Shown here: positions 12,791 to 25,995 of the stretch, piece after piece | How positions within the stretch are numbered: the stretch's first letter is position 1 | Layout of the letters: every line of letters starts with the position of its first letter | Assembly: GCA_015680685.1 (NCBI GenBank) | Contig: MNCI01000970.1 | Coordinates: 356,125 to 420,124, forward strand | Origin: Gnetum montanum | Taxonomy: Eukaryota > Streptophyta > Gnetopsida > Gnetales > Gnetaceae | Length of the DNA stretch: 64,000 bases | Direction of reading: 5' to 3' | Program-made: the position numbers and the translations under genes | Notes under the pieces: generated by a model | What the model saw: only the letters and a program-made list of their open reading frames with translations | Database searches by the model: none | Told to the model about the DNA's origin: nothing

Positions 12791-14260
12791 ACTTCCAACT
12801 TTCCCATAGAACTCCCCACAGGAGATGAATGGTATGGTTTAGGAATGACTTATTCTTCCAACTTTCATCTATTTACTTAATTAGTATGCCCCTTGATAAA
12901 GTCTAACATGTATGCATGTTGATTTGGTAATTAAATGTGTGTTAACTAGATTTTTAATATTAATGCAAAGGCTATGTAGCATCTCTAAAATCTTGACCAT
13001 TCTTTCTTCTCCATGATTTGAAGTTCTAGGATTTAGAAAATCACATCTTCTAAATTTCATTCAACCTTTGTACCAATTTGAACATGGCTTTTTTATAAAA
13101 GATCGCACAACCATCCATGTTGTGATTTCTATAGTAGATTAATTTGTATGGCTTGGAAGAAGAACTTTCACAAGAACCCTTTTGCTTGTAAATACTATCT
13201 GTTCCAAGTCTGATTAGAATTGGTATAGACATCTTATAGGCATAAGACATTAGCATCCAAATCTTGTAACTTTGCTAAGATGCGTGGGGTATCGATACTC
13301 ATGTCAGTCCAAAACCATGGTGAACATAACATATGTTTTTCATTGGCTATGAACCTTGCAAGCACATAATATGTTACAACTTCTATTCTTATTCTTAAAT
13401 TTTTTCTTGGGTTACTTCTCTTCATGGGTATTATATACCTTGTTAGTACAAGATTATGATTTTTCATGATGTTATTACTATATGATTTGGTTATAGGCTG
13501 AATGGGTATCCATCTTCATGATCATTATAGTTCATCAACTAATGTTTCAACTGATTTTGGATTGGTAACAATTTGGGTGCATTACTTGAACTTTTAATGA
13601 TCTTTCTATCCCCCTTAAGACACTTACTTTGGTAATGTAACTAATGACATACTAGCGGTTAGTGGTCTAAGACTCTCTATCTACAGAGGTTAAGCACTAA
13701 ATCGTAAGGTCTAAGTTGAATTAAGAGATTATATTTTTTAGTCATATCAATTAGCATGGTTAGTTAATCTAAGTTATAGCCTCTTAAGACAACTTAAGAT
13801 ATCATTGAATTATTTGGTACCTGTATAATAAATATGAGCTCACCATTGAGTTTAGAAGGCTAAAAAATATTAAAAATGATTATTCATATGTTAGAAATAA
13901 GCATGGTATGCCCAAGTTATGCTAAAATGAGTCTTTGAGGATTTTGAGGCACTATGTTGGGCAAGGAGTAAAAGTAATTTTTGGAGCTTCATAGTGTAGA
14001 TCTCACTTCACTAATGCATTCAAGAGATTGAAATCCTTAGAAAATGACTCTTTACCAAAAAAGCATCCAGAATCAAAATTTATGACTTCCTAGGTTCAAA
14101 AATTTCAACATGAAAAACAAGACTTCCCCATGTCATCTCAGAACTACTCCAAAAAGAGCATACTTAATTACAGAATTTTTATCCTAGTTGCTATCAACCT
14201 GCCAAATTTCCTTTGTAAAAATTTTTTCTTTAATTTTCATTTTTATCATCTATTTTAATA
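12791..14260. other. region without recognisable genes
   Basis: Two adjoining minus-strand open frames (13050-13467) have no recognisable motif. They may be remains of the neighbouring copia element or chance. The rest is AT-rich and featureless to my reading. Confidence 0.4.
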
Positions 14261-14712
14261 GGTTTGAACATTTTGTCCATTGACCAAAAAGTTTTCCATT
14301 ACCGAACCTGCTAAGAAGGTACGCTTGTGGCTTTGGTAGTCTTCTTCAGAGCTCTATTGGAGGCAGGAATTTACAGCACTGGTGGTATCCGTTAGAGATC
14401 CGTTGATAGGTTTGAAATTTTTGTCCATTGACCAAAAAGTTTTCCATTACCGAACCTGCCAAGTAGGTACCAGGTACCCTGGCAGCTTTGGTAGTCTTCA
14501 TCGGAGCTCTATGGGAGGCAGGATTTTACAGCGCTGGTGGTATTTGTTAGAGATCGGTTGATAGGTTTGAAATTTTTGTCCATTGGCCAAAAAGTTTTCC
14601 ATTACCAAACCGGCCAAGTAGGTACGCTGGTGGCTTTGGTAGTCTTCATAGGAGCTCTATGGGAGGCAGGATTTTACAGCACTGGTGGTATTCTTTAGAG
14701 CTCACTGAGAGG
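14261..14712. repeat. tandem array, three units of about 150 bp
   Basis: Units start at GGTTTGAA near 14261, 14410 and 14564, so the periods are about 149 and 154 bases. Each contains TGTCCATTG(A/G)CCAAAAAG, TTTTCCATTACC(G/A)AACC, a GGTA(C)GC block, TTTGGTAGTCTTC and GGAGGCAGGATTTTACAGC. Divergence between units is low, so the amplification is fairly recent. The units are GC-richer than their surroundings. Confidence 0.85.
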
Positions 14713-14885
14713 TACGAGTATACGGCGCTAGCAGTGTCCACAAATCTCTTAAAGAGAGAAGATTTTATAAAGCCGACGGTGTCCACAGAGCACTGTGGGA
14801 GGTAGGATTTTATGACATGGCCGGTGTCCATCGGCACTCCAGGAAGATGGGATTTTATGATGCCAACGGTATCCATCAGAAATTA
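14713..14885. repeat. degenerate sub-repeats of about 50-60 bp beside the 150-bp array
   Basis: The phrase (A)GGATTTTAT followed by GGTGTCCA(C/T) recurs at about 14755, 14803 and 14850. It matches one end of the 150-bp units, so these look like older, shortened pieces of the same array. Confidence 0.55.
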
Positions 14886-16029
14886 CAGATACAGCATACT
14901 GGCGAAATTTCTGGCGGGTTTTTGGACTCCCGCAGCGGTAGCAGAAATGGTGGATACAATGGTGGTGAAATGGCATGCATAGTGGTGGCAAACGAAACAA
15001 GGTGGGGCTACATGCAATGAAATAATGAGGGTTTTTAGTTGAGAGGATGGCGACAACAATGCCGAGACTATTGTAGTTACTTGCATGCATGCATGCATGC
15101 TGGCCATCTACACTGAGATGAGCGCTAATATGTTTGGCTGAGAAGCTCATGAGATTAGCACTGATGTTGTTTGGAGATGGCAACATGGCTTTGCTGATTG
15201 GTGATGATTATTGTGGCCACTGCAGGCTGTGCTTCTGGACACAGCTACGGTTGGCCAGCCACACGGCCGCGGCTGGCCGGCTACAACGGTCGACGACCAT
15301 AGCCTGCCTTGTTTGTTTCAGAGGCAAGGATTTTTTGTTTTCAGGCGCTAGCACATTGATTATTAAGTGTTGAATTTGGATTTGACAAATCGTAGGTCAA
15401 GATTTTAACTCACCCTTACTTTTGATATTAAGTTTTGGGTTTTTTTTTCTCTTTTTTGAACTTATTATTATTATTTTATTTTAACATGCATAATTAGAAA
15501 CATTAAATGACAATATCTCTCAAATCGTAAGTCTAATTTGGACATAATTAGATCTCTCATGGATCATTTTAGATATAAGGCATATCTAGTGATGGTGGTT
15601 CATAACTCTTTCTGGATCATGTCTCCTTGTTCCTAGATGTTGTGGAAAATGCCAAATATACGTTATATTAGATATTAGCCATAAGAAAATAATGTGGAAA
15701 TGTCAAATATGTGTAACATTTGACATTATGTATAATAAAAATAACAAGGAAAATGTAGAAGAAAAGAGAAAAAAATGTTTTATTAACGTTAAATAATGTA
15801 CCTAGGATATGCTCTTAGTGTTCCTTGGGGTTATCTTTCTTCAACATCTATCCCTTAGAAGATATCCAACACTACCATCATGGTTAGGCCTATCACTCGC
15901 CAAAAGGGATGGCCAGTCCTCTTCTTATCCCATTTCACTTTGCACCCATTACTCATATTATAGGCTTTGCAACTCCATGTAGATACGAAATCTAATGCCT
16001 AGGTATTGTAACAAAAAAAAATTGGATGT
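14886..16029. other. intergenic region with short GCAT repeat
   Basis: Contains a (GCAT)n microsatellite at about 15082-15100 and a GC-richer patch at 14900-15310. Both strands of the patch have short open frames, none recognisable. AT-rich DNA follows to 16029. Confidence 0.45.
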
Positions 16030-18252
16030 TGAAAGAATCAAAAATTCCTAAGTAGAATAGTTTGACTTTGGGATCCACAGGCCTCGAAAAGGATCTAGAG
16101 CACTCAAATAGACTTCCTGACCAATTGAAGACTTAGAGGTTTGTTATTGAGCAATAAAAATGGAGGAGCATAAATGTGTAAACAAAAAGCCAAATCCAAT
16201 GTTAATATTGAGACAGAAACAGAGCAAAATGATATGGCTAAACAAAGCAAGCTACAAACTATATAATAAATATTGCAAATAATAGTTGAAACATGTTTTG
16301 AATTATATAGATCGGGGTTGTTAAAGCATAAGAATATAAAATATCTTCAAAACTTGGTGTAGGAGGTAGGGTGTGTTTCACACTAGTCTGCACCAATCTC
16401 TTAAGCTGATTTGCACTGGGGCAATTGCTGCTACAGCTTTTGGTACTTTGGTGATCTATGCTGGTGGTGAAGGCTTGGACTTTTAGATTTTGCTCTACTC
16501 CAAAAGTCTCACTAAAAGCAAAATGATGCAAAAGTCTTGAAAATGATGCAAACTTTAATTTAAATAGGCCATACATTCACTGATTTTTTGCTAGCTTAGT
16601 TTTGGATGATTTTTGACAAATTTCTAACATTCCTTGTAACATTTTTTATGCTTTCAATGGTCGAAATTTGCAACATGTGGCATACCAACGTTTTTGACTT
16701 TTTGGACTAAAATACCAATGTGTGTGTTACTTTTCACCACCCAAAACTATAGCATATGGACCACCAACATGTGGAGCTTTTTCTGCTAGGTTTGATGGTA
16801 TATTTGGGCTATTTTCTTAGCCCAAATTTTAATTTGTGAACCACCAAAGTTTTTGGCTTTTGTTGCCAAAATTTGGCAATGTATTAACATCTTGGAGCTT
16901 TACTTGTTGGCATAAATGAAATTCTAGCTTGTGGGCTTTAAATTTCATTTTACACATCAAAGAAATGTCTAAAACTTTGCCGAAGCAAGGCCATATGGTA
17001 GGATTTTTGATGGGAAAGTAAGACAATTATTTTTTTCTTTAAATTCCCATCAAATTACAATGTAAACTTGGTTTTAAGGCCTCTTATGCATAACATGAAT
17101 TTTTTGTGAGATGTTTCATTGGCCCTCTTTGTTGATGTTTGGAGGATTGACTCAAAAGACATCAACAAAACACCACTGTAGGTTCATCACCAATGCTCCC
17201 TCTCTACATTCAATTTGGTAGCTGTCAAATCATGCCAAGGAGTGCTCATGACAGTAAAATAAGATCATAATGGGATGTCAAACGTTTGAGATGAGATAAA
17301 GACTATATGTGGCTATTAGTATGAGCACTTTGGCTATATGAATGGTTACATGGGCTAACAAAGAATTCCAAATGTCAACATCATGGCTATGGTATGATGG
17401 TGACATGTGTATTGGCTAAAAAGGTCTTCATGCTTCGTGCTTGAACTATTGCTTACTCAATGATGTCTTAGAGAAACCAGCACTTCATTCTTGGGCTTCT
17501 TTGGCCACTTGGCTCTATCTTTTTGTTTTAGAGCCTTTGATTTGACTGGCTTTAGGCTACATTATCCTCTTGGTTTTCTTGGCAATTTGCTTATCCATTT
17601 CTTTTGTAGGGGTGAAATCTTCAATGGCTTTCATTGCCAAGGCTGAGTTTTTTTTGTTTTCTTGTTGAATGAGGTACATTACATTCAAAAAACTTGAATG
17701 ATGAAGCATGTCAAAAGAGATGTCACATGACCATGGTGCATGGATGTTGAACATAAGTGTTCATTGTTAGCAAGGTAAGGAGGGCTGTAGTTTGGCTATG
17801 GGGATATGGCTCAAAGGAAGTAATGTAGTGATGCAAGGCAAGAATTCTTAGCATAGTTAGACAAGCTAGTCAAATCTTATGTATCGAGATCACATGGTGA
17901 CTTATTGCTATGATGAATCACACCTCTGCGATAGCTCTAGGTTTTCCCTACAAGCACAACTCTAATAAGATAAGAAAACAATTCAAAGAGTTCAAGTGAT
18001 TATAAGAGATTGCATAAGGCCATATGATACAACTAGTAGATACATGCCACCATTAGTTATAACTTGTAAAACATGAGAAATATGTACTTTGTTTCATAGA
18101 TTTATGCAAAGTTTGTAGTGCTTTGAGATGCCAAAAAGAAATAAGAGGTCATGCAAGCTTGCTTGTTGTAGGCTACAAAGATTGTTGATGTTAATAATTC
18201 ATCCAAATCTATGAAAAAAGGCAAACAAAGGCTACAAGCAAATAGTTCAATG

Positions 18253-19344
18253 TTAGATGTAATAAGGTTTGAGATAGGAATGGTTGACCGAATTGGTCAA
18301 TTTATTCCCATCCATGTTTGCTAGCTTGAACACCCAATTAACATAAGCTTTAGTGACCAAGAAAGGTCCTTTCCAATTGGCTAAAAATTTGTCCACATAT
18401 TCGTGAATGGCCTTGAGGACAAGGTCTCCTTCCTTGACTTCTTGCCTATTCAAATCATGATGATGTTGTTATTTCTTGTTATTTCTATCCTTCTTAATAT
18501 TGTTCAATGTTGGCTAGTGTTTGTATTTGCTATTCCACCACCAAATCAAGGTCAATGGTACATAGCTTCTTATTCTACTCATCATTGATGAAGTTAGATA
18601 GAGCTACCCTTAATGATAAAACTTGCAATTCAAGAGGCAAAACAACTTCAAATCCATAAATAAGGCTATAAGGGATGGTACTAGTTGCAATTCTAAAGAT
18701 TTTCCTAAAGGCCCAAAATGCTCATATGAGTTGTTCACGCGATTTGCATTTGCTATTATTTAGCATCTTCTTAAGGAGGTTTATGATGACCTTGTTACTG
18801 GCTTTGACTTACCCATTGACTTGTGGATAGTATGGTGATGAAAAGGATGTTTGATGTTTAATTGTTAACAAAAGCTTTGCGTTTCCTATCTACTAAACTA
18901 TGATCCATTGTCTGTGATTATAGTTAAGGGTAAGCCAAAACTGGACATTATGTTGTCTATTACAAATTTATAGACTTGTTGAGATGTTTTTCTTAGAGAA
19001 GTAGCTTCAACCCAATTTGTAAAATATTCAGTTGTCGTGATGATGAAGCTATGTCCCATAGAAAATTTAGGTGTTATAGGTCCAATAATGTTGATTTTCC
19101 ATCGTTGAAACAACTATGTGATCTAAGTGATGTGTACGTTAGTTGGTGGCATGTGTATCAAGTTGCTATGCCATTGAAAGATGTCATAAGTTTTGACCTT
19201 CTGTAGGTAGTCGCTTTCCATGTAGGGCCAATAGTATCTTGATTGTCTAATTTTTGTGGCCATGGCTCTAGGTCCTATATTTCTTCCACATATGCCCTCA
19301 TGAACCTTCTCAAGGACTATGTGGGCTCTTGCATTGCCCAACAT
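18253..19344 (-). pseudogene. Element E integrase (broken)
   Basis: Integrase inserts the DNA copy. At 19344-19123 the N-terminal zinc domain is recognisable (HEGICGRNIGPRAMATKI, RYYWPYMESD) but its H/C ligands are partly lost (CQ has become FQ). At 19113-18898 comes the catalytic core: INIIGPITPKFSMGHSF, where the usual first catalytic Asp (DIIGP) is Asn; YFTNWVEA; and GLPLTIITDNGS with the second Asp kept. At 18453-18253 is the C-terminal domain (VKEGDLVLK, NWKGPFLVTKAY, HSYLKPYY). Stops fill the stretch between. Confidence 0.85.
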
Positions 19345-19403
19345 ACTAACAATATACTATCATAGGACCTATAACATAATGTGTTCTTGGTTATAAGAAC
19401 ATA

Positions 19404-19810
19404 TTATCTTGATTGTTTACGTGCAATGTCCTTTTGAGAGGTATTTAGGTTTTGTGAAGGTTTACCATGCATTAGGTAAAACTTAATGTTTTCATACCAC
19501 TCTTGTTGGGGAACATTGTCAATGGTGGCTATAGAGGTGCCTTCAGTGTTTTGCATGATGGGAAGAGCACAATTCTCCATCAAGGAAGGTAACTTGCTAA
19601 ATGCATCTAGCATTACACTTAGGGCTAAGGTGGCAATGGCATCAACTAAGGTGTTCTCGACTGAAAGAATGTGTTGTATACAAATATTTGTAAATTGAAG
19701 CATGAGTGTTTTAGATAGGTCATAGTAAGGTTGTAAGTGTTTGGCTTTACATGTGTAGACCTCGGTTACTTGGTTAACCATAAGTTGCGAATCATCTTTT
19801 ATCATTAAAC
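19404..19810 (-). pseudogene. Element E RNase H domain (broken)
   Basis: The C-terminal half of a Ty3/gypsy RNase H, which degrades template RNA during reverse transcription. KDDSQLMVNQV matches the family segment around the third acidic residue (xGDSQLVxxQ), followed by CIQHILSVENTLVDAIATLA (family IxHVPRxxNxxADALAxLA), with the last catalytic Asp kept. The N-terminal half, toward 20500, is scattered over several frames. Confidence 0.75.
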
Positions 19811-20499
19811 ATGTGATTCCTCAATTATGAGTTGTCATCATTTCTCTAATTAACCCTTCATATTTTGCTATGTTCTTAGTACATCGGAATTGGAAATGAT
19901 AAGTGGAAATGATAAGTGAAAGATTGGACCTCAATAGATGATAATGTTATGATGGTAGCAGCATTGGCCCCATGGATAGTTGGAGCTCCATTAAAGTGCA
20001 TGATGGCCTCATATCCTTTGGGTATCTCATTAACGATGTTGACATGCTCATTCGGGAACTTAGGATCTATGGTTACATTATCCTCAATTGGAAAAGTTAT
20101 GAGTTGAGCAACTACAGCTTGACCTTTTGTTGAGGCTTGGGAGATGTAATGCAGGTCAAACTTAGTTGTTATGGCCTTCCACTAGGCTATGCGGATGCTC
20201 TCGTAAATGTTGGTTGTAATGGCTCTTAGCATGTTGTCTTTGCATATCACATTGACCTAACTCCTAAATAGGTAATGTCTCCACTTCTTTAAGGAGAAGA
20301 ATAGGGCTAAACAATACTTCTCAACCTTAGTGTATCAGGTCTCATAGGATATCAATACATGGTCTAAATAGTAAATGACCAACTCTCCTCCATCATCATG
20401 TTTTTGATAGAGTATATAGGCTATGGACATGTTGGAGATTGCAAGGTAGATGTAAAATGATTTGTCCTTCTGAGGTGAGTACATAGTGGGTAGTTGGAC

Positions 20500-21330
20500 C
20501 AACTCTTACTTAATGTTATCTAAGGCTTCTTGGCATTGGTCAATCCACTCATAGTGAACTCCCTTTTTATGCAAGTGTTTTATGGATTGTAACTTATCTG
20601 TGAGCCTTAAGATAAATCCACAAATAAATTGTAATCTACCTTGTAATCCTTGAAATTCTTTAAGGTTAGTAGGTGATGCCATGTTGGTTATGGCCTTAAC
20701 CTTATTAGGATCATCACGTATCCTTGCCTTGGATACTATAAAACTAAGCATTTTACCCATTTTAACATTGAAGACATACTTCTTAGGATTAAGTCTAAGA
20801 TTGTGCTTGAGATATCATTGAAGTACTAGTTTTAGGTCATGTGCATGATCATTGATCATCTTGGAATTTAAGGCTATGTCATCAACATAATCATTTAGTA
20901 ACCCTAGGATGTAGTCATTGAAGATGTAGGTCTTGGCTCATTGATAGGTTGCACCCATGTTCTTTAGACTAAATGGCATCATGATATAGCAAAAGGTTAT
21001 CCAAGGGGTCATGAAGGTCATGTAGAGTTGATGCTTTGGGTTAATCCTAACATGGTTGTATCCCAAGAGTCCATCCATGAAGGATAGTAAGGCATGACTA
21101 GCCGTAGTATCAATGAGTTGATCAATACTAGGCAAAGAGAAATCATCTTTAATTGTTGCCTTAGTAAGGTCTCAAAAATTAATACAGATACGAATGCTCC
21201 CATTTTTCTTGAGAACTACCACTATGTTGGACACCCAATCAACATAATCAATAGCTCGGATGAAACTAGCTTGGTAAAGTTTCCTAATCTCATCACGAAT
21301 TGCTAGGGCCAAATTTGATCTAACTTTTCA
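20500..21330 (-). pseudogene. Element E reverse transcriptase (broken)
   Basis: Ty3/gypsy reverse transcriptase, which copies element RNA to DNA. In order on the minus strand: LAIRDEIRKLYQASFIRAI (about 21310-21250), KKNGSIRICINF (family KNGKxRxCxDF), LPSIDQLIDTTASHALLSFM (21140-21080), TPWITFCYIMMPFSLKNMGA (about 21010-20955), and the catalytic box DYVDDIAL with YVDD intact at 20878-20889. The frame then runs into TNLKEFQGLQGRLQFICGF and a KKGVHYEW tether (about 20680-20540). Stops interrupt after ICINF and after ATYQ, so no full protein is possible, although the metal-binding aspartates of YVDD survive. Confidence 0.85.
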
Positions 21331-21934
21331 AAATTTTTGTTTAACAGCTCTAATACTAGGGTCTAGTATAATTTTGTGTTGCACTAAATAAGGGTCGAGT
21401 CTTAGCATATCCTCATATTACTAAGAAAAGACTTTGATGTTATCTTGAAGAACTTGGGTGATGTCTTGGACCATCTAGGATTCTAGTGAGGAACTTAGTT
21501 TTAGAGTTTTCTCCTAATGATTATGTGTTGTGATAGGAACTTCAAGAAGAGAATCCTTAGTAATGTCATTGACCTTGAGGTAAGGGTTTTAACTATGTAA
21601 TTAAGCCATTCGAGGGATTTCTCTATCAAGGTTATATGATCAAATAGGCTCTCAGGTTCAAGATCTAGGTAATCAAGATTAATCAATCATTTGACATTAC
21701 CATTGAGTTCGTTCAGGCTCAAAGGTTGGTTAATTTATGCCCATGTATCCATGTTTTGATCCTATGTGCCAACAAAAAACATATTATGCGGCATTTGTGT
21801 AGTATGATTGTTAAAAAATGTTAAAATAATGCAAGATACTTTAGTAGTAGAACACCATAGAGCAACACAAGGATCAAACAAAGTAGATAAAGGTAAAACA
21901 ATGTTAAGTAATGTCATAATATAATAAAACATAC

Positions 21935-22870
21935 CTAAAAAATGAAAAACAAGGTCATAAGATGGTAAAAAAAGCTCACAAAAAGTAAATCAAGATAAAA
22001 TGAGATGAAATAGAGGCCAAATGATGCCAAATGATGCAAAGTAAGGGACAAATGAAAGCCAAAACTATGCAAAATAATGCCAAATGAGGTTGAATGATGT
22101 CCTAAGGATACCAAATGATATTGAATGATGTCAAATGATGGTAAAACAAGGCCAAACATGATCAAATGATGGTAAATGTTGTCAAAATGTGGTAAAATTA
22201 GACCGAATGATGTCAAAAATGATGTAAAATGATACTAAATGATGTTAAAATATTACAAAATGTTGTCAAATAATGTCAAATGAGAATAAATGATGTCAAA
22301 ATGATATAAAGTATGAAAAAAAGGATATCAAATGATGTCGAGTAAGGTCAAACAAGGTTGAATGATCCAAAATAAGGTCAAATGACAAGAAATGATACCA
22401 AATGAAGCCAAATGATACCAAACAAAGTCAAATGATACCAAATGATGTCAAATAATGTCGAAACAAGGTTAAAAGGTGTTGAATGACACTAAATGAGGTC
22501 AAAATGATGCAACATGATGTTAAATGACTTCAAATAATATCAAAATAATGGAAAACTAATGAAAGAATGATGTCGAGTGATGCCAAATAGTGTCAAAATG
22601 ATATAAAATGGTGTCGAAATGGTAAAAGATGTTGCTGAATGATGTTGAATGGTACCAAATAATGTCAAAATGATACCAAATGATATCAAATGATATAGAA
22701 TAAGATCAAATAATCGAAAAATGATATCAAATAATATCGAATGAGTCCAACAAGGCTAAATAAGGTCAAATGATGTTGAAACAATGCAAAATGACCCCAA
22801 ATGGTATCAAATGATGTAAAAGGATGTCAAGCATAGTTGAACAAGGTCAAAAAAAGTTGAAAATAATATT
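21935..22870 (-). repeat. degenerate short tandem array, unit about AAATGATGTC
   Basis: More than 900 bases are built from variants of AAATGATGTCAAATGATACC with a period near 10-20 bases, drifting in the remaining positions. It lies just upstream of pol in element E. A shorter version occurs at the matching place in element F (30650-30900), so it belongs to the element and was not acquired later. Confidence 0.8.
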
Positions 22871-23099
22871 AAATAATAATATTTATTTTTTAAAGTACTT
22901 TTATGATCAAGATAAGAAAAACCTAGTGAAAATAGGCTTTAAATTGTTGAAACAAGTAGAAAATTGGTGAAAATGGATTTTAAATTATCAAAATAAAAAA
23001 AAATTAATAAAAAAGGCTTTAAATTGGTAGAATAAATAAAAATATAGAAAAATAATTAAAACAAGAAAAAATATTGTAAAAATAGTAAAAATAAAAAAA

Positions 23100-25450
23100 A
23101 ATCTTGTAAGAAATTGCTATAAAAGTGGTTTTTTGATGTAAAAACAATTTAAAAAGAAAAATTGTTGTATCCAACATGTGAGGCTAGAATTCCCAAAGTG
23201 CGAACATCATGTTTCATAATCCTAACATGTAGAGCCTGTATCCCTAGATTGTGGAAATTTTTTCTTAGGTTTTAGGCTTGTGGAACCCACTAAGGTAGCG
23301 TTTAGGCAATTTTGGTCTTGTCCATTGGTGGTATGGATTCCACAAGTTGGACCATGTAATATCATAGTGTGTGAAGATTGGTACTCTAATGTGTGGTACC
23401 TATATGGTATTCTAGGAGATTTTCTTTACTAATTTTTTAGCCTTTCCAAGCACTTGTGGTAGCATCAAAGGCCTAGGAGAGAGAACTACCATTTTTGGAA
23501 CTTCTTGGTGTAAAGTGTGAGTTGTTTTGGTTAAGTTTGAGCTTGTTTTTGCCCTACACATTAGCTTGCACGTTGGGAAGTGGTTTTCCAATGTGTGGGG
23601 GTTGAAGTGCCAACTTGTAAGGATTCCAGGGGTGGTTTCGACAAGGTTTTCTTGGTGTTTCTAGGATTTTGTATCAGCGTTGGAGGCTTGGAGGACAATC
23701 TGAAATTTTTTGGGATTTTTGAGGCAAATTATGAGTTTTCTTGAGAAAATATACGATTTTATTTGCCCTACACGTTGGCTCACACATTGGGGAGTGGTTT
23801 TCCAATGTATGGATTTCAAACTTCTAGCTTGTGGATGCCTAAAGGTGGTTTTCAGCACTTGGAAAATCTGGCTTCTATTTCTAGGTTTGGATGAGCCCTC
23901 TAGGCAACGTCTAAGAAAATTGTAATGATGTATTTTTATGTTTAATCCTCAAAAATTGGTCCACATGTTGGATAGTGGTTTTTCAACATATGAAAGTAAG
24001 GCCTTTAAGTTCTATATGCTACCCCACCCATTGGGAGGTGATTTTCTAGCTTGTGAGGCTATAAACAAGAAATTTTCAACAAATACCCAATGTTTTAGGC
24101 TTATTTCTTATTCTTTTTCCTAAGTTCATTTTGTAGATGGTTTTATTGAATTTCAAAGGACTTTTTATTGCCAACGTATAAGGTACTTTGGAAGGATTTT
24201 GAAACCAAACTTTAGCATTGGAGGCTCTTTCTCATCCAATCTTCCAAGGGCAATGTATAAGAGCTAAATTGTTGTTCAAAAACTTAAATTCATACAATTT
24301 CCCAGCTATCTTAGCTTCTACTCATCCTTGTGGATAGTGTTGTGGTAGTAGAACCAAGAATTTCAAGCTTTTCCCTACATTAGTGATGGTAGAATTCACA
24401 AGCCTTGAACACCATGGTGAAGAAGAGCAAATTGAGAAGTTAGAATCTAATTTTGGATGAGGTAGAGGAGGTAATATGCATTGTATCAAGGCTTTCAAAT
24501 CCTTTTGTAGGTGAAGGATGTTCAACTAGGACCACTAGGTACTAATTCCTCATCAGTTTATCCAATTTTTTACAATTTTATGGAAATGTTTTTCTACCTC
24601 TAGGCTACACTAGGTTAAGATTTTTTTGTTCTGAGCATGTTGAATCCAAGATCTAGGCCTATTGATTATGTTAGCAGTGAAATTTTTGGTTTTGATCTTT
24701 GATTGTGAAAAATATGAATTTTTTCCTCACATGTATGCTCATCGTTTTTGCCCTAGTTTTAGTTAGTTTTGGCTTAACTTTGACATTTTTGCTAGACCTC
24801 ACAGGCTAAAAGTTTGTAGTTTTGATTACATAGATCTATTGTTTTGGGTTTTTTAGCTATATTGGAGGTTGAATTATATTTTTTTGAATTTTTTATAGAA
24901 TTTTTTCCAACCCAAATTTCAATGTTTTGGCCTATTTTCACAAAATTTTGTAGCTTTACCATGGGAATACTAGTAGTGTTTGGAACTTCTTGTGATCTTT
25001 TGATAAGTGTTTATGGTTTTAGGGTATTGCAAATTCAATTTAGAGGGGTTCTATGTGAAGTTTGTAAGATTTGAAATTTTTTACAAATATTTTCAAAGTA
25101 TTTAGTGCAATTGGTTCACTACAAACCAAGGTTTTTTCGATCAAATTTTCATGCAATTTTGAGTTTTTCCACACTATTATTTTAGCATTGATGTTGGATT
25201 TTGGTGATTTGGGCTATGTTCTTTGCATACAAGGTTAATCATAATTTTTTGAAAATTTTCCCAGCTCCCAAGATCTATAGTGGTTAGGTTTGAATTTGTT
25301 TTGTAGAATTTTTGGTGTTTAGGATAGTGTTGGATACTTATGCATGGTTTTTGGTGAGTTTGAATTTTTCATAGGTTTATAGCTAGCATGTGGCATCATT
25401 TGTGCTTCATATCACAACATATGAAAGGGTTGAGGCTTTTAGTAGGAAGG
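23100..25450 (-). repeat. Element E 5' region (LTR or leader), non-coding
   Basis: No coding frame. On the minus strand it aligns by eye with 28600-30600 of element F; the clearest block is GAAAGCCTTGATACAATG, TACCTCCTCTACCTC and TTCTTCACCATGG (about 24520-24400). This may include the 5' LTR, but it does not match the 3' region at 16030-18250, so the role is uncertain. Confidence 0.5.
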
Positions 25451-25499
25451 TATAGCAACATGTAGGCTCTAAGAGCCAATAAAACTCATGTTTTTTGTT

Positions 25500-25995
25500 T
25501 CCACTTTGCTTACATTCCCATCCTTTAAGCTTGTTGGCCATCATACTTTGCAAAATCCCATTCATTAAATTTCAATGCTATTAATTTTTCTTTTAGTATT
25601 GTTAAAAACTTAGTTTTATGTCAATTGTTTGTGGTAATGCTTATTTTAAACTTTTGAATGTCAATTGTTTGTTAAAATGTCTAACTAGTTTTTTACTACA
25701 TTAAATACTTGTCAAGGTGTCAACTTTGGTTTTTCATTATGTGAATTAAGGTGTAAAGAGACTAAAATTGATTTGTATTAGAATGGAAAACATGTTAGTG
25801 GCTTTGGTTATCTTGTGTATTTTTATTTCATGATAACGTTGTCATTCCATAAGCCATTTATGTTTGGCTTTTGTTAATTTTTATTTTAGTATTTCTATGA
25901 TTTTATATGGTCTAATGGCTATGTGTTTTGGCTATGAATAGGGCCTTTTTGAAACCTATGTTGATTATCATTGAGTTGGTAGAAATTTGATGTTG
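25500..25995. other. AT-rich spacer between elements E and F
   Basis: No gene recognised. It lies left of the phosphatase-like fragment. No catalytic DxDG(T/L) motif belonging to that fragment could be seen here. Confidence 0.4.

Larger units (their letters stand above)
16030..25450 (-). mobile_element. Element E: degenerate Ty3/gypsy-type LTR retrotransposon
   Basis: Read on the minus strand: a 5' part (25450 to about 23100), a low-complexity array (22870-21935), pol (21700-18253) and a 3' part (18250-16030). The 5' and 3' parts are collinear with element F at 28600-33420 in the opposite direction, which defines the outer limits approximately. Pol order (RT, RNase H, integrase) is that of Ty3/gypsy; the RT-RNase H linker wording (TNLKEFQGLQGRLQFI) resembles Tat/Ogre-type elements. 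The 3' LTR should lie in 16030-18250, but I could not find a matching 5' LTR, so the LTR ends are unresolved. Many stops: inactive. Confidence 0.7.

Noticed and set aside
23100-25450. 5' LTR of element E
   Set aside because: It should match the 3' region at 16030-18250 in the same orientation, but I could not find shared blocks; it matches only F's 5' region. Left as an unspecified 5' region.
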